NCBI GenBank assembly: GCA_013398015.1
Contig: VZRR01004735.1
Coordinates: 125,547-189,546, forward strand
Source of the DNA: Oreocharis arfaki
Taxonomy: Eukaryota; Chordata; Aves; Passeriformes; Paramythiidae
Direction: 5' to 3'
Length of the DNA stretch: 64,000 nt
The translations under genes and the position numbers were made by a program. Of the stretch, positions 38,865 through 50,476 are shown piece after piece (position 1 is the stretch's first letter; every line of letters starts with the position of its first letter). The notes under the pieces are model-generated. The model saw only the letters and a program-made list of their open reading frames with translations. It was not told the origin of the DNA and ran no database searches.

Positions 38865-40485
38865 CTAAAAAAAAAAAAAAGAGAGCCCTGGTGTTAATTT
38901 TCATGTCAGTAAGATGGAGGTGAGAGTATCTGCCTGGGTGAGCAGGTACTGAGGTTGCTACTCAACACGGGAGTGCACACCTTCCCTGTTGTGACAGACA
39001 ACTCCTATCGTATGCTCAGCATGGTCTCCAGAAAAAACACTGTTGTTTTGCAGCACTCCTGAGTCCCACAAAAAACATCCCAGGGCTGTGCATGCCCCTT
39101 AATAAACACATTAAGCAATACTTAACAAGGCTTGTGGCACACTTTGACACTTTAAAGCCCTAATCCTCCAAAATAGCCCTGTGAGGTAGATGCAACTTCT
39201 TCCACTCAACAGGCACACAAATAGGGGGAGAGCAATTAGGGTGAGAGCAATTCAGTGTCTGAAGTTACATGATGACTCACTATCATCACTGCCAGAACAA
39301 AAGCTCAGGGATTCCTGATCCATCTCAGCCACTGCAGTGCAATTACTACAAGTCACGCTTCTTACAGCTTTGCAACGTCCAAAACATCTGGTGTAAAAAA
39401 TTACATTATAGGGCAAAAGAGAAAAGAAATAAGGTTTGAATACTAAACAGGACAGGTTTGCAAAAATGGAGGGTACATGAGAAGAAAAGTTCAAGGGCAG
39501 TAGATTGTTAGGACTAATGTATTCTTTTACAGAAGTGGCAGGCAATTTTCTCTGGACTCATGCACTGAATTTTACCTTTTCAACTCTAGTTAATATGCTC
39601 ACTGAAATCCATAGTTGATCTGCCAGGCAAAGACTTCCCTGACTTCAATGAGAAATCAGTGAGAGGTCCACAAGCAAACCTCTCTTCCAGAACTCAACTG
39701 CAGGATGGAGATTTTTGGAGTTGCACTGTGAAATATTTTCAGAAGGGAAAAGAAGTAACGTGAGGGCTTGTAGTTGCCAAGATGGGCAGGCGAAATGGTC
39801 ACAACACATGCTAAAAGCAAAAGAGAGAGAAAATATATACTGTGAGCAACAACTCTGAGTTTGTCTCTAGAAGAAAGGCCAGGCCCTTTCCAGCCTGGAA
39901 TACTGCACATATTTGTCTCTGCAATGTAGCTCTGTGGGCAATGCTTGCATGACCTTTGGTCTCTTGCTGCTTCAGTCCATTCTTCTTGCTGCAATACGGT
40001 AAGGGAATTGCAGGGCCAGAATCTTTTTTTGACCTGAGGAAGTTTGGGAGTTAGATCCTGCTCTCCAAAGGTCATTGCTCTCCTGAGCACTATCAGATTT
40101 CTGAAGTCCTTTTCCAGGTGATTCTTCTTAGTTTAAACTATCTTTCCCCCCCCTCCCCTTCATTTTTCCCTTCCTCCTGTCCTGCTCTGGGTATTGCCTG
40201 TTCTTCTATCTTTATCTAATGACCAGGCTGATATGAGGATTAGCAAGCAGTAACATTTCTTGAAAATGATTAAGGATTGTAAGGTGAAAAAAGACCATGA
40301 GCCAAATCCAGATATGCCTCTTGACATATTTTAGTGCTAGTCACATCTTCCACAGTATCCACTCGACATTAGTATTTTTTCTATGCAAGGAGCAACACAC
40401 TGACAGCGTAAGCCTTCACCCTCTCCAGAGTGTTTACAGGCTAACAATGTAGAGGGGTCACAGGGAGTGCAAAGATGAAATACCG

Positions 40486-41078
40486 TGTGCTGGTTTTGCC
40501 TGGGGTAGAGTTAATTTTCTTCATGGTGTCTGGTAGGGGGCTGTTTTGGATTTGTGCTGAACATAGGTTTGATAATATAGAGATATTTTTGTTATTGCTG
40601 AGCAGGGCTCACACAGAACCAAGGCCTTTTCTACTTTTTGAACTGCAACACTGTTGAAGAAACCTGGGATGCATGGGAAGCTGGGAGGAGACACAGCTAG
40701 GACAGGTGACCCCAGCTGACCAAAGAGATATTCTAGACCACATGAAATCATGCTCAGTATATAAAGTAAAGGTAAGAAGGAGGAAGGGGGGATGTTGGGA
40801 GTGATGGCATTTGTATTTCCAAGTAGCTGTTACTTGTGATGGGGCCCTGCCCTCCTGGAGATGGCTGCACACCTGCCTGCCCAGGGGAAGCAGTGAACAA
40901 ATTCCTTGTTTTGCTTTGCTTGTGCGCATGGCTTTTGCTTTCCCTGTTGAACTGCCTTTATCTCAACTCATTTGTTTTTTCACTTTTACCCTTCTGATTC
41001 TCTCCCCGATCCCACTGGTGGGGGAGAGAGTGGGTGGCTATGTGGAGCTCGGCTGGTGGCTGGGGTTACACCATGGTG
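40486..41078 (+). mobile_element. Solo LTR of an avian endogenous retrovirus
   Basis: About 590 bp match a dispersed avian LTR that I know from neoavian genomes. It begins tgtgctggttttgcctgggg, has an internal ccagctgaccaaagagatat block and a TATA-like tatataaa at 40758-40765. It continues with ttccttgttttgctttgctt and ttctctccccgatcccactg and ends near gctggggttacaccatggtg. No gag, pol or env sequence flanks it, so it is a solo LTR left by recombination. I see no clear flanking target duplication. It is antisense to PHACTR1. The exact class (ERVL-like or other) is not certain. It encodes no protein. Confidence 0.85.
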
Positions 41079-43499
41079 TAGCAGCATGGAGAAAAAATGG
41101 CCTTTCCACATTGGAGAGTGGAAGAGTTATAGAGAGTAGAATCCAAGTCTTCTGCCTTTCGATGTCATATTAAATTCACTTAACATGTGTTCTCTTGCAG
41201 GCAAAAATTCTTCTGATGGCTCTACCAAGGCTGAAATTTAACTCATGAGTTGGCCAAAGCAGTAAAAGAAAAAAAAACCCACTTCCAGGATTTTCTATTC
41301 AAGCATACAAAGGTCTTCAAGTCACCTTGTTTTTCTTACAAATATGTTATTTGTGTATATTTCTTCTTTGTATCCTGCATAAAAGAACACACCTCTTCAA
41401 CAAAAGGTAAATAACAGAAAGAGTAAAGAGTAAATTGTACAGAGACTCGAGAGTAAGGCTCCTATGGGATTTGTAGTAAAAAAAGTGGGCTTTTTCATAC
41501 ATTTATGCTTCAGGCAATCTTACTTCTGGAGCTTGTCCTGAATTACAAAGGCCACACTGAGATCTGCACTTCCATTTTGACAAATACAGGTTGGTTTAAG
41601 ATCCTTTTCTGCAGTATGTCATTTAGAGTCTTCATTTGACAGTGCCTGTGCCTGGATGCCTCATCACTCTGTGGCAGCCATCCTTTGTGGTGAATTCAAA
41701 GAGATCCCAACTGCAGGCATCTCTTGCTTTTGACAGAAGAATAACTGGAAGTTCATCTGGGTTTGCTGCCTTTTGTGATCCTGAAGATCAGAGCAATATT
41801 GTATGTTGGAAGTGAGCACGACATGTCAAATAGCTCAGGTATAAAGCAAACAGGGATCCTTCCTTCTTTCTTCTAAATATAGTGAAAATTTATTATCTCA
41901 TGCAAGCATTCACGTAGTAGAGTTGTGCCACAGGCACTGCAGCTCTGGAACTGCACAGGAGAACAAGTCTAGCTTAATTATCCTGCGTAGCCACATATTC
42001 ACTCCATCATGAATCAGATGTGCACGCTCTGGTTTCGACTCTGAACAACAAAGGTGTGGACCTTTAGTTTCCACTTAAATTTAAATAAATGCTTCACATC
42101 AACATGTTTTCAATGGTACCAGTGCTGCGTGACTCCATTGGACACTTGCCAAAAATCTTGCCCATAATTTTTAATGTCTTTATTCAGACTGACTGTGTTA
42201 CACCCAGGTTCTTGAGCTTGTCTGAATATGGTCCTAACACCAAAACAGGCTCTTGGAAATGAACCAGAGGCATTAAATCTACTTGTCTGCCCTTCACCTT
42301 CAGGAGAATTCTACTTTGTTTAAATAAAATGGTTAAAAGGAGAATGACTACAATGGGAAGACAGTTCGATCCATTTGCTGGGAAATGTAACTGTATCTTC
42401 ACTGACACCAGCAATGGAGACCTTGGTACTGCAAGATTTAGCGTGTGGTCTGATCAGTGACTATGCTGAACAAGTGGGGCCTTGCCCAAATCAATGGGCT
42501 CCAGGCACACTGTTGGAAACTGTGCTACCATCATCTGCAGCAAAGGATAGAACAACTTCTCCCTGCATGTAAGAGTGAGGTGACCGAGTTTTACAGTTCT
42601 TTCCTCTGTTTGTTTTAATTTCACAGTGTACATGATTTATGAACCGGGGTGGTAACAATAATTGTCTTCAGCATGGAATATACATCAGACATGGGCATCT
42701 GTAGATGAATAAGCATTAAAATAGGGGAAATAAGACCAAAGAATCTATGATAAGTGTCTTCTCAGCGAAACATTACCAGAGTCTTAAATCATCACACAAA
42801 GCACTCATAACCGAAAAGAAGCAAACTGTGTGAAGCCAGGTGTGCAAGTCTGATTAATCTCTTCTGCTTGAGGTTTTTCATGCTCAAGAGAATAATGAGC
42901 AATTTTGCAAGATGTTGGTTCCCAGTGGGGTTGTGACCACTCAGCACTGCGTAATAACTTGTATGCTAGACCTGATGAAAAAGATGTTAAGATATCAACC
43001 TCTCCACTCTTGATGACAATCAATTACTTAAAAGACAGTTGTGGATGCCACAATATTTGCTATACATCAGACTTTCGACAAGCAGGCCACCCCTTACCCT
43101 TTCCATACAGATAATTTTGCTAACATCTATAGTTACTGCATTTCTTTTGGGGTTTTCATGAGATAAACATATGCTTATTTGTGGCACAGGTTTGCTCCTA
43201 TATGGTTTTTCTGATCTGTTAGTGGTACACTGGAGCTGTGCACTAAGTCTGATGCTTCCTAGTCACTGAACACGGCTGGAGAATTGGTCAGCACACTTTG
43301 AAGATACAACTGCTGCAGATGGGGTGCTAGAAACTCCTGGATGCATGGCAGCAAATATTGCTGTAAAAATGCTCATTAAAATCTTCAAATTCTGCCCTTG
43401 GATAACTACTGCATAGAGAAAGAGGACATGCCTGGGAATCGTGGGCAGAGCTGGCTGTGTTTGCTATACAGCCAGTAGCAGAAATGCTCTTTTTTGACT

Positions 43500-44133
43500 C
43501 CTTGCCAAATGGAAGCCAGTGTTGTACCCTGACAGTGAGGAAGGACAACAGACTCCTGGGTGGTACGAGAAAAAACAGGAGATCAAAGGATTCTTCTATT
43601 GATAGAAGGATCCCCTTCTATTTAGCAGCCCTTAGGCTGCATCTAGACTACTGCAAGCTTAGTATCTGCCAGGAAAGATATCAAAAAACCAGAATGAGTC
43701 AAGCACAGGGTCACTGCAGTGTCTGAGGGCTAGAGCACCTGAGGGACTGAGGTGTGTTCAGCTTGGAGAAAACACAGCTTGTGGGGAGAAGCTTAACAGC
43801 AGCCTCCCAGTACCTACAAGCCAGGTTATCAATAAGGGGATACTTTTCAGTGGTGTGTTGTGGGAGGAGGAAAGACAGTGGACAAAAGTGAAACAAAAGA
43901 GGTTCAAGACTGGATTATAAGGAAAATGTCTTCTCTGCCATGAGAAGAGCCAGTTAGCGGAGGTTTGTCCAGACAGGTTGGTACAGCTGGCAACCTCTGA
44001 AGTTTTCAAGACCCATCTGGTCAAAGGCCAGAGCAACCCGGTCTGATCCCATACTTGGCTCTGCTTTGAGCAGGAGGTTGGATCAAAGACCTGCTGAGGT
44101 TCTTCCTCACCTGAACGACCTTATACTGTGACC
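43500..44133 (+). mobile_element. Diverged CR1 LINE fragment
   Basis: Plus-strand CR1. Recognisable blocks are gaggaaggacaacagactcc, agggctagagcacctgaggg, ttcagcttggagaaaacaca, aacagcagcctcccagtacc and a terminal ggttggatcaaagacctgct to ttatactgtgacc. Divergence is clearly higher than in the copy at 19208, suggesting an older subfamily. The 5' limit is approximate. It is antisense to PHACTR1. Confidence 0.85.
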
Positions 44134-44182
44134 TTTGCTGTACTATGTACTGCAAGTAATTTGCTGTACTTACTACAAGTAA
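44134..44182. repeat. Imperfect tandem duplication next to the CR1 3' end
   Basis: A unit starting tttgctgtact and ending caagtaa appears at 44134-44159 and again, three bases shorter, at 44160-44182. It directly follows the terminal units of the CR1 at 43500-44133. Confidence 0.8.
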
Positions 44183-47100
44183 TACAACTTGTCATAAAGT
44201 TAATGAGATACTCTTTAAATTCTTTCCAAGTAATTAATTCTGTAAAATAATGTGAAAAAACTCCCCAAACCCAACAAATAATGCAAAAACTAGTGTGGCC
44301 CATTGAGGGCCATAGTAGAAATGGGGTGATGTGCCTGATATTTGCTAGCACCATCTGGACAAGTTGCTTTTACTTTTTCAGGTCTTCTCTCCTATAATCA
44401 CTTGCACCTAAACAAGTCTCTTTTCCTGTTTCAATGAGTTTTTGAGCAGATTCATAAAGACAAGTCAAAAGCCGTTCTCAAAGATTTGCCATGCATCTCC
44501 TGCTGACTGCAGCAAGATCTGCAGCCATGTCTTCAGGGGAAGATTTGAGACAGAAATTCTCTGCTGTTCTTCTGTGCCACATATGCATCCAAGGCTCTGG
44601 GTGAATTTGGAGAACAGAAAGAAGGCATGATTAGCCTAAAGGCTAAGAAGTATAGCTCTGCATGAATTCCTGTGCAGGGCCTTGAAGAGGGTTTCAAAGA
44701 TGAGAAGATTTCCTGATGCTTGTATGTGATAGGTACTCCTCTCCAGCAAGCAGCACAGCAAGGAAGTATAGAGGGAGAAACTGCATCAGGGTCCTGTTTC
44801 CCATGAGAACCTGGTGAAGGAGAACTGCTTTTCCTCTGCTGCTTCTCCCTTGAGCACACAGTGAGAGAACTGTCCATTGCCCCCACCCGAATGTAACCTC
44901 TCTTCATGAATGTAGCCTTCCAGAGCAGGCAGCTGGAGGTAATGTCAGAGTGGAGGAAGCTCACAGATTATGTCTTGGGCTCATCTGCAAAGGAGTCTTC
45001 TGACACGTATGTGACTATTGCATTATAAAATACTGCAGAGTATTTATTGGCCAAATCGTAGCTGCAAAAACTTTTATAAAGCTGTCACTAATAACCAGCT
45101 GCTGCAAGGCAGCAGGACCCCAGGCATTCATGTTCTCAAACCTCATTCTTGTCTTGTCTGCATTGTAAGAAGTAACTTTTGAGGACTTGTAACATTTCCT
45201 ACCCTGTTAAATATTTGCCTCTAATTATGAATTAGTTCCGACTCTAAACAGACATAACTAGAAAGCACAATATCTAAAAATAAACTAAATATGTGCTATG
45301 TGTCCCTTCAAAATCTTGAATGAAGAAAGCAAAAGAATGCAAACAGCTTAAATGCAATAGATAAGTGGCCAGATACAACCAAAGCTACACTCTACTCTAA
45401 TATTAGGCTAAATTTGGGCTCGAATACACTCAGGTGTTACTGAGATACCATCTTAGTGGCACATATTTTGTTCTGTGGTATTTTAGGAGACTTTATGGGT
45501 TACTGGTGATTCAGTCAGAAAATATCTAATTAATTTCAGAAAACATTATCTGTGCTGGTGAAAATTAACAGCTTAATGAATCGAGATCAAAGGGAACTTT
45601 ACAACACTAGGGTCTATCAAATCAGACATGCCTAGTCTCCTGTCACTTGGCCATTAAAGACTTCATGATAATCCGGGGACTCTATTCCAGCACCCCAATT
45701 AAATTTGGTCCCAGGTGATTATTTCAATTCTTCCTAGATACTCAGTGAAGGAAGCTACAAGTGTTGTCCTAAATGCCTGGGTTCTGCACGCGGATATTGG
45801 AGAAATAAAACAACGAAAGAAATTCTATCTGTGTGTCTAATACTACTCACGTTTGAAAACCAGTAGAAGGCTCACCAGGAGGTGACTGGCCAACAGGACA
45901 TGCAGAGCAGCGAAACAACTGCATCAAAACAGTTAAGGCTCATGTTTTTCTCCTAGAGTTGCCTGTCTTCTAGGGCTATGCAGGCACTTCCACACCCAGT
46001 GCTGTGACAGGGACATTCCCTGTGGAGGCAGCACCATCAAGACCACAGGACATGGCGTGAGGAAAAGCATGGAGCATTCTCTGCAGCAGTGTTGGCACCA
46101 CTCCCAGTGGCTGCCCTCCAGTCTGCTCTTGGCTCTGGCCCTGTTTCTATACTGTCCCATCACTACAGAGCCTCAGCCTTGAGAAGAAGCATGCCAAGGC
46201 TGTGTGATTTATATTTGCTAGAGGCAATTCTCTCTTCCTTCCATCTTTAAAATGGATTTTTTTTCTTTTCATTCTCCACAAAATTAAATGTGCTCTTCTG
46301 TGTTTATTTAGGCCCACTCTTTTATGTGCATTTCTTATCTAATTGAAAGGCCAATCTTTGTCTTGGCACAAGGGGATAGGTATTTGAGACGGTTCAAAAT
46401 GCTTTCAGAGGAAAGGAATGTTTCTTTTCCATTTCTAAAACCTGTAATAAGTTCTTTGTCAAACCCTGCAAGTCAGTCTGCACAACTTTTTGAAAAACTT
46501 TGGAATATTTTCACAGCAAGAGGTGGTCTGACTTTTTTCCTTTAAGGTTTGTATTTAAAATATTTCTCCTTTTTTTTTTTTTTGCCTCTGACTATATCTG
46601 TAGCGATTTTTTAATATATGTTTCTATTAAATAGATACACTTACATACACATACACACATATATATATGTAGACAGAAGTTGGGTTGCTTCTGCACTTTC
46701 ATGTGTGTACCTGAACCCTTCACAGGATCACATCTCCTCTCGCAGTCACTTGAACAGAGCTACCAGACCATTAAACCTCTGTCACTCTCCACTACCATGC
46801 CTGGTATGTCTTAATTTGTCCTTCAACCTTTTCAAAAATTCTTCAGTAGAAAAATGTGTATGCAGCACGAACAGGAAAGTTTTAATTTTGAATGCCAGAA
46901 TTCAGATTTTGCTTGTTTTCTCACTCACAAGCTGAGGATGTCTCTGGAGTAATTAGAAAAAGAATAGCATTAATTCTGCTTCTCACTGAGGAGGATGCTT
47001 CATTAGGATTGATTGCTCATTTCCAAAGATTGTGCACAGCTCATATAATTACCAGTGGAGAACACAAGGCACTGAACAACATGTATATCCTTTGGACCAC

Positions 47101-49064
47101 CAAAATAAATGGACCCTTAAGAAGAAGCTGAATACTTTTATTTATAAGGAATGTATAAACAAGGGTTTCAGCACCAGCAGGAACAACTGTCGATTAAATT
47201 ACGGCTCTGTGACTAAATCTGCATCTCTGTTCGTTTACCCTGAAGGTTCTGTATATGCATGTAAAAGAGTCTATCTATATGCATATACAAGACTTTATAT
47301 AGGACTATATGAGACACCACTGAAGGCCACCACAAAGTAAGAGAAGTCACAATTCTGTTTCACTTTTGTAGGAAAGTCATCACCATCAAGCAACTCACTT
47401 AAGCTGATAATTTGAGCCTGATTCTCCTTCACAGAAAATTTGATGCTGCAGAAAAATCAAAACTACTCCAGAAGCCCTCATCCTTTGATTCTTCTGTTAT
47501 CTCTTACAAAAGAATGGCTTATGAATCAAGGACATTTAGTACCTGAGTTTTTTTCCTATGCTATTCCTATATTTTTATTTCTTCTATGTTGGCCTCATTT
47601 CTGAGCAACTTCTTATAATTGGGACAGAGTTTTATGGGAGATCATAGGAAGCTGGTTTTGTCCTCAGGTGAAGACACTTATGCTGCTGCCTGGCCTTGCA
47701 GGCTGCAAGACTGCCCATTCAGTTTGTAGCAAAAGGCAAAATATTAACCATTATGTGCAGATTTTGGCAGGTAAGAAAGTAAGGAGGTTTCACATAAAAT
47801 GTACAAAACTATATAGGACAAAAAAGTGTAGTCATCCAAACAGAAACATGAAGAGACTACGTAGAGATGAGAGAAACCCAGGACATGTTCTTTCCTAATG
47901 AGCTCTTTCCTGATATAGATCTTAAACCTGAATAACATGGGTATTAACTGCCTGAAAAAAAAATCTACAATATATAAATTTGGGCAGACCATTTCTCACA
48001 TCAGCTCTGAAAATATCAGGGCAGCCTTAACATGAGATCAACCCAGGGGGAAGACTGGTACCTGCCCCATTACAAAGATGAACCACACCTCATGTTTAAG
48101 TCAGGATTTTGAGGTGCTGCCTCCTGTACAGCAGCTGCAATTACGAGCAGACTGTTCAAAAGGTGCAGGCAAGCATTTAGGGAACCTATTTTGGTCTCCA
48201 TAAATATAGCCATCCTTTGCTTCAGCAGTCAAAATGAGAGACTGGGAGTAGGAGATACACCCATCCTCCTTCCACATCTGCCTAGAACTTTGAATCTTGA
48301 AGAGCTTGGACACTTGTGAAAACACGTGGAACACAAAACAGAGCCTGTGTGTTTACTGTTGCTACCTTCCACGCAGTGAGAACTAAACTGCAGCATAAAG
48401 GGCAGGACATCAAAACCCTGGTCGTCAGGAATTGGAGCTGGACTCACCAGTGGGAGGGGAGTAGTTGGAGCTGGGGTGGAAAGGGAGAACAGTTTGGCAG
48501 ACACTGTAAGCACTGAGGCAAAATGGCAAGAAGCCATGGGACAGAATTGCCTGTGTAAGGATCAGGGGGGCAAGACAAACATATGGAAAGATACAGGGTG
48601 CGTGGAGGGGGACCTGCCCATATGGCAGTTGAGGGGACAAGCAACAAAGAGCAAAAGGAGAAATCAAAACTCTCCCTTTCCCCTCAGCTCTCATGCAAGT
48701 ACTCATTAACGGCATTTAAAGATATCCTAGCATTTTTCTGATACTTCCTTTCCCATCAAAGCACATCCTGCAATTTCGGTGGTGATGGTAAGCCTTGATG
48801 AATAAGAGCGAGGAGGGTTAGGAAATGCCACAGCGATCTTAGGTGATTATAGCTGAGAGGGGAAGTGCCCTGGAGCAGCCTTGATGAAGGTGCAGTCTGA
48901 AGATTTCGCGATCCCTGCCCTAGGTACGGCACGTACATTACCAGCACACACAACAAGTGCAAACAGCGTCACAGAAAGAGGAAGAACACTGAGAAATTTG
49001 CTACGAAGGCAGCTTTTCCTATAAGGGAAATGGTGGTGCTGAGGGTCCAGGAATACCTACTTAC

Positions 49065-49271
49065 CAGTTAAGTGGCTGGCAATCCTGGCAATAGGTTTAG
49101 GAGGCAGGGCAGGGGGCTGTTTGAGGAGGGACAACTGTTTCACTGGGGTGTCCTCATGGTCTCCAGGGAAAGCAGCAGATTTTTTGGGGGGAAGTAGCAG
49201 GACTGGCTTAGCTGTAGGATCTTGGGACAGGAGGACGCCGGATTCATTGGATGTGGGGCTCTCTTCAGACA
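49065..49271 (-). CDS. PHACTR1: PHACTR1 cassette exon, 69 codons, proline-rich (probably alternatively spliced)
   Basis: This 207-bp exon has acceptor ctccag and donor gtaagt, phase 1 to phase 1, so it can be included or skipped without changing frame. It reads VSEESPTSNESGVLLSQDP, then PVLLLPPKKSAAFPGDHEDT and ends PPALPPKPIARIASHLTG. The two proline-rich clusters (LLLPPKK and PPALPPKP) look like SH3 or WW-type ligands, which is inference. I recall a longer PHACTR1 isoform with an insert of about this size at this point, and related proline-rich sequence in PHACTR2 and PHACTR4, while the common human isoform joins the flanking exons directly. Open frame, conserved-looking peptide and symmetric phase make it a real exon; its tissue use cannot be read from DNA. 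Confidence 0.85.
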
Positions 49272-50296
49272 CTGGAGGACACAACCACATCATAGACGCA
49301 ACAACGTTACGAGCAAAGCAGCAGCGGATACAGCCGAAGTCAGACAAGAAAAGCAGCGCAGCAATGCAGATTAGGAATGACTCATAGATTTCACTCAAAC
49401 ATCGTATAATGCAGAAAGGAGGAAAGAAAGAAAGAAAGTAAAAGAGAAAGAGTAACACACATCTACACAACAGCCAAATATCCCATTACTTCTGACAGAA
49501 GCCAGCTCCCTTATGTCAGGCTGGGATGTACTCCCATATCTGGAACACAAATCAAGTTTTATAATGTCACATTTCTGATGGTCTGTCACCACAGCTTGCC
49601 CAGGACCAGATATGTTAGCAGGTGGTCTGTACACTTACCCTGTTAAAAGTAAAAAGCACCTCACGGGGCCTACTCTGTTTCGAAAAGGCTGCATAGCTGT
49701 GAAAGATCATGGATGACAACTTCTACTGCTCACTTCTCCTCACTTGACCTTTGTCCACAACTCTCAGCAGCACAAAATGATGAAGGAAGAGGAGCTAACC
49801 TAGATGCAGAGCATCGCTGTCTCTCTGCACGGGCTGGGGAAGAAGAGCAGCCAGCCTCACCCAGCGTAGGGCAGCTGATTATGTTAGTTACTGACAGATG
49901 TGTGGTGCTAACATCACCCAGCACCACGTGGCAGATAGAGGGCATGATGTTGTACCCCAGGGTTCAAACATGTTGTCAGCTCTCTGCTCTAGAGCTCAGT
50001 GGCACATCTGAGATGTAGACAGCTGGACACCTACTTTTACATGTTCACAAAATGCAGGGATTTTGCCTTACTCCAAGAGAGGTTACTTGCTTAGAAGTAG
50101 AGGTTACTTCTACATCATGTCAGTCAAAATTTCTCATGGAGCATTCAGTGACAATCTCTATGCTGTCACCTCCTTCTACACCAGAAGACCTTCATTTTGA
50201 CAAGGATTTCTCAGGGCTAAACACCACATGTTAGAAGTCAAAAACTTGTTTCAAACAGCTTAGAGTATCTCCACCATAATGTAAATGAGATGTTAC
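49272..50296 (-). other. PHACTR1: PHACTR1 1.0-kb intron upstream of the cassette exon
   Basis: Bounded by donor gtaaca at 50296 and acceptor ctccag at 49272. A GAAA-rich purine tract lies at about 49417-49452 on the plus strand (a pyrimidine tract on the transcribed RNA), some 150 bases upstream of the cassette acceptor. That is a plausible site for pyrimidine-tract-binding regulators, which is inference. Nothing else is seen. Confidence 0.8.
49417..49452. repeat. Purine-rich (GAAA)-like tract
   Basis: Plus-strand aggaaagaaagaaagaaagt followed by aaaagagaaagag. On the PHACTR1 transcript it is a pyrimidine tract in the intron preceding the cassette exon. Confidence 0.8.
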
Positions 50297-50476
50297 CTGT
50301 CCCATCCATGATCTCTGTGGTTGGGAGCACCTCGTATGAGCAGGGTTCCACAGATGTTGGGACTGACTCCAGTTCTGCTAGGGCTGGCAGGGACACCTGG
50401 CTGGAGCTCAGCCCAGAGCCCAGAGGCTGCCCATTCTCCAAAGCTCCTTCTTCATTTGGTATGGAAAGTTCTCCAT
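50297..50476 (-). CDS. PHACTR1: PHACTR1 exon, Ser/Glu-rich linker after RPEL-N
   Basis: This 180-bp exon has acceptor gaacag and donor gtaaca, phase 1 to phase 1, 60 codons. It begins with the split Asp codon and reads DGELSIPNEEGALENGQPLG, then a Ser-rich stretch and a segment ending CSYEVLPTTEIMDGT. The linker is typical of PHACTR1 and has no catalytic motif; family data describe this part as largely disordered. The donor gtaaca is weaker than the gtaag-type donors at most other exons in the gene, and the exon sits only about 1 kb from the cassette exon, which may matter for alternative splicing. Open frames continuing past the donor are intronic read-through. Confidence 0.94.

Larger units (their letters stand above)
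38865..49064 (-). other. PHACTR1: PHACTR1 10.2-kb intron with LTR and CR1 insertions
   Basis: Bounded by donor gtaagt at 49064 and acceptor ttttag at 38865. It holds the solo LTR at about 40486-41078 and a diverged CR1 at about 43500-44133 with an adjoining tandem duplication. It also has a C-rich run near 40145-40158, a T run near 46570-46583, and a CA/TA-type patch at about 46640-46670. The remaining sequence shows no recognisable gene. The open frame at 44533-44964 (minus, 143 codons) has no family match that I can name. Confidence 0.8.

Noticed and set aside
44533..44964. 143-codon minus-strand open frame
   Set aside because: No recognisable domain, and the PHACTR1 flanking exons join in frame without it. 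It is likely a chance frame.
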